Part shown: positions 1 through 5,482 of the stretch, in pieces
Layout: every line of letters begins with the position of its first letter
How positions within the stretch are numbered: the first letter of the stretch is position 1
Assembly: GCA_945917385.1 (NCBI GenBank)
Contig: CAMEHJ010000087.1
Location: forward strand, 1-5,937
Reading direction: 5' to 3'
Length of the DNA stretch: 5,937 nucleotides
Source of the DNA: an uncultured bacterium
Lineage (GTDB): Bacteria > Bacillota_A > Clostridia > Oscillospirales > Oscillospiraceae
Notes under the pieces: generated by a model
Told to the model about the DNA's origin: nothing
What the model saw: only the letters and a program-made list of their open reading frames with translations
Database searches by the model: none
Program-made: the position numbers and the translations under genes

Positions 1-903
1 ATAAAATATGTTCTTAGTCCGGACGAGCGCCCAGAACTCAAGGGCTATGAGCTGATCGAGGATTTCGGGGAGACTTGCGTTTACAGGAACAATAATTCGC
101 TGCCGCTGTTTCTGCTGTCGGACAGGGCAATCGAGACTGTCGGCATGGACAAGGCTGATCTTTTTGCGCTGCATAACGATATATGGAGCGGTCTCACCGG
201 CAAAGAGCAGGCTTTGCTACTCTGGGAAAATGACTACACGGTCAGCACACATAACCTGACGCAGCGCGCTTCCGAAAACGGCATCGTTTACACGAAGATT
301 GATAAGGACGCCCCGGCATATGTAAGGTACGATATAAATATAAGCCGCTCACTGCCGCTGTACTTCTATTTCACCGCCCCGAAGGTTCAGCTTGCGCGGA
401 TTTATATCAACGGTGTTGACGACGGCAGATATTTCTGGCTGTACCGCTGGGATATGTCCTGCGCCGGTACCTTTGACGAGGGCGACACGCTTCGCATTGA
501 GATCGAGCTTGAGCAGGACGAGATCTGCATCACGCAGCCGTATTTTTACTACGAGGACCTTGACAGGCTCTCCGAAGTGAGCGCCGGGGTGAAGGAGAGA
601 GCTCCGCATGTCGAGCGGATATCCGACGCGCACTTTACCGGCAGCTACACCGCCGGTGAGGACAAGCTTCTGCTGACAACCATCCCGTATGAGGACGGGT
701 GGACGCTGCGCATTGACGGTGAAAAAGTCCCCACGCAGAAGGCCATGGACGCCATGCTTGCCGCGGCGCTGCCGGAGGGCGAGCATCAATTTGAGCTGAG
801 CTACTTCCCGCGCGGACTGAAAGAGGGCTTTGTGCTCATGGGCGTATCCGCGGCGCTCGCACTTATGTGGGCACTCGCCGGGAGAAAGAAGAACCGAAGC
901 TGA
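1..903 (+). CDS. YfhO-family membrane protein, C-terminal part (5' end outside window)
   Basis: The frame is open from base 1 to the TGA at 901-903, giving 300 visible residues. The true start lies upstream, and the ATG at 145 is internal. The first residues (KYVLSPDE, then CVYRNNNSLPLFLL) match the typical YfhO passage that follows the membrane core. Near the end, IPYEDGWTLRIDGEKV and LPEGEHQFELSYFPRGLKEG are the conserved C-terminal YfhO pattern. A last membrane helix lies at about visible residues 276-294, followed by a basic RKKNR tail. Family members usually have about 800-900 residues with many N-terminal helices, so roughly the last third is seen. In Bacillus subtilis YfhO takes part in glycosylating lipoteichoic acid; a similar envelope sugar-transfer role here is inferred. 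A hairpin starts 24 bases after the stop. The family call is firm, the substrate unknown. Confidence 0.88.
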   Translation: MKYVLSPDERPELKGYELIEDFGETCVYRNNNSLPLFLLSDRAIETVGMDKADLFALHNDIWSGLTGKEQALLLWENDYTVSTHNLTQRASENGIVYTKIDKDAPAYVRYDINISRSLPLYFYFTAPKVQLARIYINGVDDGRYFWLYRWDMSCAGTFDEGDTLRIEIELEQDEICITQPYFYYEDLDRLSEVSAGVKERAPHVERISDAHFTGSYTAGEDKLLLTTIPYEDGWTLRIDGEKVPTQKAMDAMLAAALPEGEHQFELSYFPRGLKEGFVLMGVSAALALMWALAGRKKNRS

Positions 904-927
904 ATATACCAACCTGAATATGCAAAA

Positions 928-960
928 ACAGGCACCCGCCATTTTCCGGCGGATGCCTGT
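928..960. terminator. Stem-loop, candidate terminator after the yfhO-like gene
   Basis: Two 13-base arms, 928-940 and 948-960, pair with a single C/A mismatch (935 against 953) around the loop ATTTTCC. The stem is GC-rich and begins 24 bases after the yfhO-like stop. On the plus strand only TTAAG follows, a poor T-tract. On the minus strand the hairpin is followed by TTTTT (bases 924-928), so by sequence it is a better terminator for leftward transcripts. It could still end or protect the yfhO mRNA. It is nearly identical to the hairpin at 1305-1339. Confidence 0.65.
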
Positions 961-985
961 TAAGACTATAAAAGAAACTCCTGCT

Positions 986-1117
986 CTTGGCTCTCCCTTT
1001 GGGAGAGCTGGCGGCGAAGCCGACTGAGAGGGCTAAAACCATGACCATACTAATCAATATCGGCGACGAACCCTCTCAGTCACCTGCGGTGACAGCTCTC
1101 CCAAAGGGAGAGCCAAG
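986..1117. repeat. REP-like palindromic pair (two inverted units, cruciform-forming)
   Basis: Bases 986-1010 are a perfect 25-base inverted repeat of 1093-1117, and 1023-1032 a perfect inverted repeat of 1071-1080. Each unit therefore has the same plan: a terminal CTTG, a stem GCTCTCCC-TTT-GGGAGAGC (990-1008 in the left unit), a short inner stem, and AC-TGAGAGGG. The two 12-base inner segments differ in sequence, yet each still folds: CGGC-GAA-GCCG at 1012-1022 and GTCACC-TGC-GGTGAC at 1079-1093. The central spacer is 1033-1070. No transposase is present, so these would be non-autonomous. I recall similar repeats as abundant in Oscillospiraceae genomes, which is memory and not a search result. 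Confidence 0.8.
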
Positions 1118-1138
1118 GTCCCAAAAAACCTCTTTCTC

Positions 1139-1197
1139 CTTGCCGCCCTCTGACGAGGGAGGTGGGCAAAAACGAAGTTTTTGACGGTGGGAGAGCC
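1139..1197 (+). repeat. Third REP-like unit, same orientation as the left unit of the pair
   Basis: This unit repeats the plan of 986-1034 with different sequence. It starts with CTTG (1139-1142), then a stem CCCTC-TGAC-GAGGG (1146-1159), then an inner stem CAAAAAC-GAA-GTTTTTG (1167-1183) with the same GAA loop as the first unit, then AC-GG. It ends in GGGAGAGCC (1189-1197), a motif that also ends the inverted pair at 1106-1114. It looks like a related subfamily member placed as a single copy. Downstream, bases 1230-1255 hold a weak stem that may be a decayed further unit. Confidence 0.65.
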
Positions 1198-1304
1198 ATT
1201 CAGCCAATACACGATTTTGCAAACCCCAGAGTCTCCCTTGTGCAAAGAGAGTCAAGAAGTACATCTAATCATTTTTAAGAAGAATCAAGTTTTTTGACAA
1301 GCTG

Positions 1305-1339
1305 AACAGGCATCCGCCATTTTCCGGCGGATGCCTGTT
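1305..1339. terminator. Stem-loop, candidate terminator for the minus-strand gene run
   Basis: Two perfect 14-base arms, 1305-1318 and 1326-1339, enclose the loop ATTTTCC. The stem lies 11 bases beyond the TGA of the M20 gene (1353-1351) and is the obvious end of the minus-strand transcript. The minus-strand bases after it (CAGCTTGTC) lack a T-run, whereas the plus strand continues TTTTC (1338-1342). By sequence it is therefore the better terminator for rightward transcripts, although such a strong stem can also act as a 3' end. Confidence 0.7.
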
Positions 1340-1350
1340 TTCATATTATA

Positions 1351-2775
1351 TCAGCACTGCTTCATGACGCGGATGAGGAACTCCACCGCGCTCTCGGCGG
1401 TTTCAAGTCTGATGCGCTCGTTATTGCCGTGGATGGTGCGGCGCTCCTCGGCGGTCAGATCCATTGCGGAGAAGCGGTAAACCCTGTCGGAGATAGCGCC
1501 GTAATGGCGGCTGTCCGAGCACTGCACCATGAGATACGGTGCGACGACTGCACCCTTCCATGTATCCGCGACGGCGCGGGATACGCGCTGCCAGCCCTCG
1601 CAGTCGGTACGGGAAATGGGGCTTGGCTCCATGCTGTGCATATCGGTGAGAACGATAGCTTCGTCACCGACGGTCTTTTTGATGTACTCGATCGCGCCGG
1701 AGACGCTGTCCTCCGGGTTCAGGCGGAGGTTTGCGACCATGGAGGCATTGGGCGGGATGACGTTCGGCGCCTTGCTGCCCTCCATCTGGGTGAAGGCGAC
1801 GGTGGTGCGCACAAGGGCGTTAAGCTCTCCCCCGCTCTTTTTGCAGATGAGGTCAAGCACCCATTTAAAGCACCAGAGGTTTGCGAATATCATCCTGTAA
1901 AGGAAGGTGGAGCGCCTGCCGAGGGTATCGAACATCTCAAGCACGGGCTTTGTAAAGTGCGCCTTGAAGGGGTGCGCCTCCAGCTTAGTGCAGGCAAGCG
2001 CAAGTCTGCCGACGGGGGTATGAGGCGCGGGCGCGGAGGCGTGTCCGCCCTCGCCGGAGAAGGAGAAGCGCAGGTTTATCATGCCCTTTTCCGCTATGCC
2101 GATAAGGCCGCAGCGTTCCTTCACGCCGGGGAAAACATTCTCAACCACGGCGCCGCCCTCGTCCAGAACGAGCTCGGGCGTGATGCCCTGCTCCTTGAAG
2201 TAGTTTACGATATTCACGGCGCCCTCGCCGTTTATTTCCTCGCCGCCGGAGAAGGCGAAATAGATGTCATTTTCGGGAGTGAAGCCCTGCTTTATCAGGT
2301 TTTCGGCAGCGGATAGGATGCCGTTAAAGGTGACCTTGGTGTCAAGCGTTCCGCGTCCCCACATCACACCGTCCTCGATGATTGCGTCAAAGGGCGGCTT
2401 GAGCCAGTTTTCCTCCTCAACGGGGACAACGTCGTAGTGCGCCATGAGCACTGCGGGGTCTCCCTTGCCCTTGCCCGCCCAGCGGTAGAGCAGGGCGCGG
2501 TCCGGGAGACGGGTAAGAGTGCATTTTGCCGTAACATTCGGAAACAACTCCGGCAGCTTGCCGATGAGCTTTTCAAACTCCGCGTCGTCTTCAAGCGCAT
2601 GGTCGTAGTAGGAAACGGTCTTGCATTTTACAAGCTCCGCGAGTGACTTGACGGCGGCGTCGCGGTCAAATTCGACTTCTTCAACCTCGCGCTTGGCCTC
2701 CGATTTTGGGGTGAACATAAAGGTTCTCGCAAGGATGACAACGACAAAAACAAGGATAAAATACAGTATTACCAT
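1351..2775 (-). CDS. Membrane-anchored M20-family metallopeptidase (PM20D1/CPS1-like)
   Basis: 474 residues, starting at an ATG behind a strong GAGGAGGT site. Residues 1-20 form a membrane anchor. The di-zinc M20 site can be read in full: His113 in AHYDVVP, bridging Asp145 in RGTLDTK, catalytic Glu179 and zinc ligand Glu180 in SGGEE, Asp205 in LDEGG, and His449 in IHGNNER. His245 (GEGGHAS) lies in the insert usually called the dimerisation or lid domain. The order and length resemble yeast carboxypeptidase S and mammalian PM20D1, the latter known to act on N-acyl amino acids. The reaction is probably hydrolysis of a peptide or N-acyl amino acid bond; the substrate is not readable. It is last in a tight three-gene cassette, 11 bases after a polytopic membrane protein, which suggests its substrate or product crosses the membrane. 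Basic residues follow the anchor rather than precede it, so the catalytic domain may face the cytoplasm. Confidence 0.92.
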   Translation of the reverse strand: MVILYFILVFVVVILARTFMFTPKSEAKREVEEVEFDRDAAVKSLAELVKCKTVSYYDHALEDDAEFEKLIGKLPELFPNVTAKCTLTRLPDRALLYRWAGKGKGDPAVLMAHYDVVPVEEENWLKPPFDAIIEDGVMWGRGTLDTKVTFNGILSAAENLIKQGFTPENDIYFAFSGGEEINGEGAVNIVNYFKEQGITPELVLDEGGAVVENVFPGVKERCGLIGIAEKGMINLRFSFSGEGGHASAPAPHTPVGRLALACTKLEAHPFKAHFTKPVLEMFDTLGRRSTFLYRMIFANLWCFKWVLDLICKKSGGELNALVRTTVAFTQMEGSKAPNVIPPNASMVANLRLNPEDSVSGAIEYIKKTVGDEAIVLTDMHSMEPSPISRTDCEGWQRVSRAVADTWKGAVVAPYLMVQCSDSRHYGAISDRVYRFSAMDLTAEERRTIHGNNERIRLETAESAVEFLIRVMKQC

Positions 2776-2780
2776 CGTGT

Positions 2781-2788
2781 ACCTCCTC
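2781..2788 (-). promoter_or_regulatory. Ribosome site of the M20 gene, overlapping the upstream stop
   Basis: On the minus strand the sequence reads CTC-TGA-GGAGGT-ACACG-ATG. The GAGGAGGT core shares bases with the TGA stop (2789-2787) of the upstream membrane protein gene and lies 5 bases before the ATG. It fixes the start at 2775 and points to translational coupling. Confidence 0.8.
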
Positions 2789-3446
2789 AGAGCAGATTTT
2801 TCTTGTAGAGTATTCTCGAAACGCCCAGCGTGAACAGCACGCCCACCGGCACCATCACGCTGACAAGGGAGCCGAGCGCGGGAATGGCGATGAACAGCAC
2901 CAGCATCAGAACTACCGGCGCAATGGCGATCTTCCAGTTCTTCGAGATGTACACAACGCCGAGTCCGCCGAAAAGCGCGGGCAGGATCTGGTCAAAGGCG
3001 GGGGCGAGCACGGGCGAATTGAGTATGGGCGTGAGCGGCGTTATCAGCAGCACGCCGAGCACGATAATGAGCGTTGTAATAATGCTGGAAACGGCGATGG
3101 CGATGGTGGAGACGATCTCGCCCTCCTCCGTCTTGATGTCAGCGCCCACAATGTCGAGCGCGTTCAGCGCGGCGGGCGCCTTGAGATTTGTGATGTTGCC
3201 CGTGACGAACGCGAGGTACGAGCCGCCCGCGCCGAGCATCGGCACATAGGTAAAGGTCTCGATGATGCCGACCGCCCAGTACATCGGCGCGGTGGCAAGC
3301 ATACCGAACAGGAAGCCGTGCCAGTCGATGCCGACGCCGAAGATAAGGCACACCGCGACGGGAAACAGCATAAGTATCACCGCAGCGGACAGGTTCCAGA
3401 TTCGTCCGTCTCTGTGAACGGAGTCGATATATGACATTTTTTTCAT
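2787..3446 (-). CDS. Polytopic membrane protein of unknown function, partner of the DUF5058-type protein
   Basis: 219 residues from the ATG at 3446. A longer reading from 3506 would add 20 residues overlapping the previous gene; I reject it because AAGGAGG sits 8 bases before the ATG at 3446. The protein is very hydrophobic, with likely helices near residues 19-39, 42-62, 66-84, 111-137, 152-167, 172-193 and 196-212. The N-terminus is short and polar, the C-terminus basic (YKKN). I cannot name a characterised family. It shares with its upstream neighbour the block GNIT...PAALNAL (83-97) and the spaced pair AP-x20-NW (148-171), so the two look like distant paralogs. Position between the DUF5058-type gene and the M20 hydrolase, with coupled ribosome sites on both sides, suggests a subunit of a heteromeric carrier. 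That role is inference; no substrate-binding motif is recognised. Confidence 0.85.
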   Translation of the reverse strand: MKKMSYIDSVHRDGRIWNLSAAVILMLFPVAVCLIFGVGIDWHGFLFGMLATAPMYWAVGIIETFTYVPMLGAGGSYLAFVTGNITNLKAPAALNALDIVGADIKTEEGEIVSTIAIAVSSIITTLIIVLGVLLITPLTPILNSPVLAPAFDQILPALFGGLGVVYISKNWKIAIAPVVLMLVLFIAIPALGSLVSVMVPVGVLFTLGVSRILYKKNLL

Positions 3447-3454
3447 CTCTGTCC

Positions 3455-3461
3455 CCTCCTT
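3455..3461 (-). promoter_or_regulatory. Ribosome site deciding the start at 3446
   Basis: AAGGAGG on the minus strand, 8 bases before the ATG at 3446-3444. It overlaps the TAA stop (3462-3460) of the DUF5058-type gene. It supports the 219-residue form over a longer form beginning at 3506, and suggests coupled translation of the two membrane proteins. Confidence 0.8.
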
Positions 3462-4197
3462 ACGAAAGCCACGCGGTGATGGGTATTGCGCTGACCATGC
3501 CGGCAATCAGGCTTATCGGAAGCGCATAGTCGTTCATCCAGCGCCAGTTGAGCTTTTTGAGCGCGAGCGCGCAGACAATCATCATCAGCGCGGACACAAG
3601 CATGACAAGCGGCGCGATAAGTCCGCTGAGATTACCGGAGAATACGGACGCGAAGTCGCAGAAAACATAGCCTAAAAACGCGGAGATCATGCCGAGAAAC
3701 AGCGACGCGGAAAATATCTCGCCCCACTTTTTGTCGCGCTTTTCCAAAGTCAGCATACCGTTTTGAATTTTTCTGCCCACGACCGGGACGAGCCAGATGC
3801 CGACCATGATGCCCATGGTCATGACCGCGGCGACGGTGACATACTGCTGCGCGGTAAGCGAGCTTATCTTTGCCCACTCAAGCCCCATCGCGCTCAGCGC
3901 GTTCGCGGCGGCGGGGGTTTCGTAGGTTATCGCGCCGACGACGCTGAGTCTCATCCACGGCAGCGGAATACCGAGCTTCTTTGAAAGGCTGATTACGCTG
4001 ATGACGATCGCGGTCGCGGGTGCGACGGTGAATATGGCGGTGCCGATGACGACCTTTTTCAGCTTGTCCATCGGCATACCTATCTCCCTGCCGCGCCGCC
4101 ACGCTTTGACAAGAAAGTACACCGACTGAGCCAGAACCACCGCGACGATTATCCCCGCGAGCAGGAACAGCACCGGACTGTTGACATTGAATTCCAA
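3460..4197 (-). CDS. DUF5058-type polytopic membrane protein
   Basis: 245 residues. The start is TTG: AGAGGGAG ends 5 bases before it, no ATG or GTG lies between it and an in-frame TAA only 19 bases upstream, and the protein begins with a typical short polar stretch before helix 1. Likely helices lie near residues 8-31, 48-71, 82-104, 118-140, 161-184, 190-213 and 224-243. A basic loop (KAWRRGREIGMPMDKLKK, 31-48) follows helix 1 and another charged loop lies at 142-159, both probably cytoplasmic. The stretch LPWMRLSVVGAITYETPAAA matches what I remember of the DUF5058 family, which has no known function. It is the first gene of the membrane-protein/membrane-protein/M20 cassette, 27 bases after the methyltransferase gene. 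A transport role is inferred from topology and neighbours only. Confidence 0.82.
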   Translation of the reverse strand: MEFNVNSPVLFLLAGIIVAVVLAQSVYFLVKAWRRGREIGMPMDKLKKVVIGTAIFTVAPATAIVISVISLSKKLGIPLPWMRLSVVGAITYETPAAANALSAMGLEWAKISSLTAQQYVTVAAVMTMGIMVGIWLVPVVGRKIQNGMLTLEKRDKKWGEIFSASLFLGMISAFLGYVFCDFASVFSGNLSGLIAPLVMLVSALMMIVCALALKKLNWRWMNDYALPISLIAGMVSAIPITAWLS

Positions 4198-4202
4198 GTC
4201 TT

Positions 4203-4210
4203 CTCCCTCT
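4203..4210 (-). promoter_or_regulatory. Ribosome site supporting a TTG start
   Basis: AGAGGGAG on the minus strand, followed by AAGAC and then TTG (4197-4195). With an in-frame TAA at 4218-4216 and no other start codon in between, this site settles the unusual TTG start. A weak start codon may keep levels of this membrane protein low. Confidence 0.65.
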
Positions 4211-4224
4211 TTTCTTTAAAAATT

Positions 4225-5436
4225 TTATACCACCTGAAAAATGTAAAACTTCAGATAATCCGTCTCCGGCACGTTCCAGAGTATCGGATGATCCGGCGCC
4301 TGCTGCCGCGCCTCTATCTGCCGCAGCTCCACCCCCGCGTCGAGCGCCGCCGAGCGGAGCATCTTCACAAACAGCTCCGACGGCATGAAGTGGCTGCATG
4401 AGGCCGTCGCAAAATATCCGCCGCGCGGCAGAAGCTTCAGCGCGCGCAGGTTTATCTCCTTATAGCCCTTCTCCGCGCGCCCGACGGTCTTTCGGGACTT
4501 GGTGAACGCGGGCGGGTCGAGGATGATGAAATCATACTCGCCCTTTTTCATCTCCGGCAAAAGCTCGAACACGTCCGCCGTGATGAAGTCCATCTTGTCC
4601 TCAAGCCCGTTTCTGCGGGCATTTTCCCGCGCATAAGCGATAGCCGTGTCCGACACGTCCACCGCCGTGACGTGCTCCGCCCCGCCCTTGGCGGCGTTGA
4701 GCGCGAAGGAGCCTGTATGCGTGAAGCAGTCGAGGACTTTTCTGCCCTTTGCCAGCCTGCTCACGGCAAGGCGGTTATATTTCTGGTCGAGGAAGAAGCC
4801 GGTTTTCTGCCCGTTTTCCACATCGACACTGTAATAGATACCGTTTTCGCATATCTCGGTCACGGCGCTCTGAGGGTGTTCGTCCCCGTACCAGCCCTTG
4901 AACTGAGGTAAGCCCTCAAGTGCGCGGATGGCGACGTCGTTTCGCTCGTATATTCCGGATATCGCCTGACCGTCTGCGCGCAGCACCTCAAGCAGCAGGC
5001 GAAACAGCATATCCTTGATCTTCTCCATGCCGACGGACAGGGTCTGCACAACCAGAAGGTCTGAAAATCTGTCCACGGTCAGCCCCGGAAAACCGTCCGC
5101 CTCACCGAAAATCACACGGCAGCAGGTGATGTCCTCCCCCATGACGGTCTTTCTGTAATCCCACGCGTACTTAATACGCCTGCGCCAGAAGTCCTCGTCA
5201 AGACTGTCGTTCGCGTTTCGGGTAACAATGCGAAGTCGTATCTTGCTGTTGAGACTTATAAAGCCCGTGCCGAGGTACTTGCCCTTTTCGCTGACGGCGT
5301 CGGCAATGCAGCCGTTTTCGATCTCGCCCTCTACGGAGACGACCTCGCCCTCGTATATCCAGGGGTGCCCCTGCTCGACCCACGCCGTGCCCTTTTTCGT
5401 GATTGTTACTTTAGGCAGCGCTCTGTTTGCTTTCAT
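4225..5436 (-). CDS. Class I SAM-dependent rRNA methyltransferase, RlmI/RlmK (COG1092) family
   Basis: 403 residues, close to the family's usual ~390-400. The N-terminal PUA-type RNA-binding domain (about 1-80) contains the hallmark HPWIYEGEV (24-32). The methyltransferase domain shows GQKTGFFLDQ (209-218), SAM-binding motif I LDCFTHTGSFALNAA (235-249), acidic Asp260 in AVDVS, motif IV ILDPPAF (305-311), and ASCSHF (345-350), where Cys347 is the probable catalytic cysteine of an m5C enzyme. The C-terminus DHPILWNVPETDYLKFY is also typical. E. coli RlmI makes m5C1962 in 23S rRNA; the exact target here is inferred from family membership, so I give no symbol. It acts in the cytoplasm on ribosomal RNA. 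The ATG at 5436 is preceded by AAAGGA at a 6-base gap. It lies between an envelope acyltransferase and a membrane-protein cassette with no obvious functional link, probably as a co-transcribed housekeeping gene. Confidence 0.93.
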   Translation of the reverse strand: MKANRALPKVTITKKGTAWVEQGHPWIYEGEVVSVEGEIENGCIADAVSEKGKYLGTGFISLNSKIRLRIVTRNANDSLDEDFWRRRIKYAWDYRKTVMGEDITCCRVIFGEADGFPGLTVDRFSDLLVVQTLSVGMEKIKDMLFRLLLEVLRADGQAISGIYERNDVAIRALEGLPQFKGWYGDEHPQSAVTEICENGIYYSVDVENGQKTGFFLDQKYNRLAVSRLAKGRKVLDCFTHTGSFALNAAKGGAEHVTAVDVSDTAIAYARENARRNGLEDKMDFITADVFELLPEMKKGEYDFIILDPPAFTKSRKTVGRAEKGYKEINLRALKLLPRGGYFATASCSHFMPSELFVKMLRSAALDAGVELRQIEARQQAPDHPILWNVPETDYLKFYIFQVV

Positions 5437-5448
5437 TGATTATCCTTT

Positions 5449-5473
5449 GCACGGTAGGGCTTTCCCGCCGTGC
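5449..5473 (-). promoter_or_regulatory. Stem-loop in the leader just upstream of the methyltransferase ribosome site
   Basis: In the 46-base gap, GCACGG (5449-5454) pairs with CCGTGC (5468-5473), and GGG (5457-5459) can pair with CCC (5464-5466) inside. On the minus strand the stem ends directly next to AAAGGA (5448-5443), the methyltransferase ribosome site. There is no T-tract, so it is not an intrinsic terminator. It might modulate translation or mark an mRNA processing point, or be chance. Confidence 0.4.
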
Positions 5474-5482
5474 TTCTCCCTG

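Larger units (their letters stand above)
927..1339. repeat. 35-bp direct repeat (927-961 and 1305-1339) bracketing a 343-bp segment
   Basis: Bases 927-961 and 1305-1339 are identical at 34 of 35 positions, differing only by C935 against T1313. They lie in the same orientation, including the asymmetric loop ATTTTCC. Identity ends sharply on both sides (A926/G1304 and A962/T1340). The left copy keeps an A-tract on its outer left side and the right copy keeps a T-tract on its outer right side. The 343 bases between them contain all the REP-like units. Confidence 0.75.
904..1350. other. Non-coding region between convergent genes, filled with palindromic repeats
   Basis: This 447-base stretch separates the convergent yfhO-like and M20 peptidase genes. 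I see no credible gene: the short open frames here run through the palindromes in several frames and have no ribosome site. It holds, in order, hairpin 1 (928-960), three REP-like units (986-1034, 1069-1117, 1139-1197), an AT-richer stretch at about 1198-1304 with one degenerate stem (about 1230-1255), and hairpin 2 (1305-1339). No promoter is expected between convergent genes and none was recognised. Confidence 0.8.

Noticed and set aside
349..942. 197-codon open frame on the minus strand
   Set aside because: It is antisense to the YfhO coding sequence, which shows clear family motifs; its composition is that of a shadow frame.
986..1197. CRISPR array or classical insertion sequence
   Set aside because: There are no regular repeat-spacer periods, no transposase frame and no terminal target duplication typical of an IS; REP-like units explain the palindromes better.
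863..1264. Several 60-65 codon frames through the intergenic repeats
   Set aside because: They run through palindromes on both strands, have no ribosome sites, and their translations merely mirror the repeat sequence.
904..1350. Riboswitch or structured regulatory RNA
   Set aside because: The region lies between convergent gene ends, not upstream of any gene in the window, and I recognised no riboswitch consensus.
1429..2316. Long open frame of 295 codons on the plus strand
   Set aside because: It lies wholly antisense to the M20 peptidase, whose full set of catalytic residues shows which strand codes. GC-rich third positions in the real gene readily keep the opposite strand open, and the frame has no recognisable domain.
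3447..3506. 20-residue N-terminal extension of the second membrane protein
   Set aside because: It would overlap the end of the DUF5058-type gene, while the ATG at 3446 has AAGGAGG at good spacing.
3878..4399. 173-codon minus-strand frame overlapping two genes
   Set aside because: It is out of frame with both the methyltransferase and the DUF5058-type gene, and its translation is low-complexity Arg/Gly/Ala-rich with no motif.
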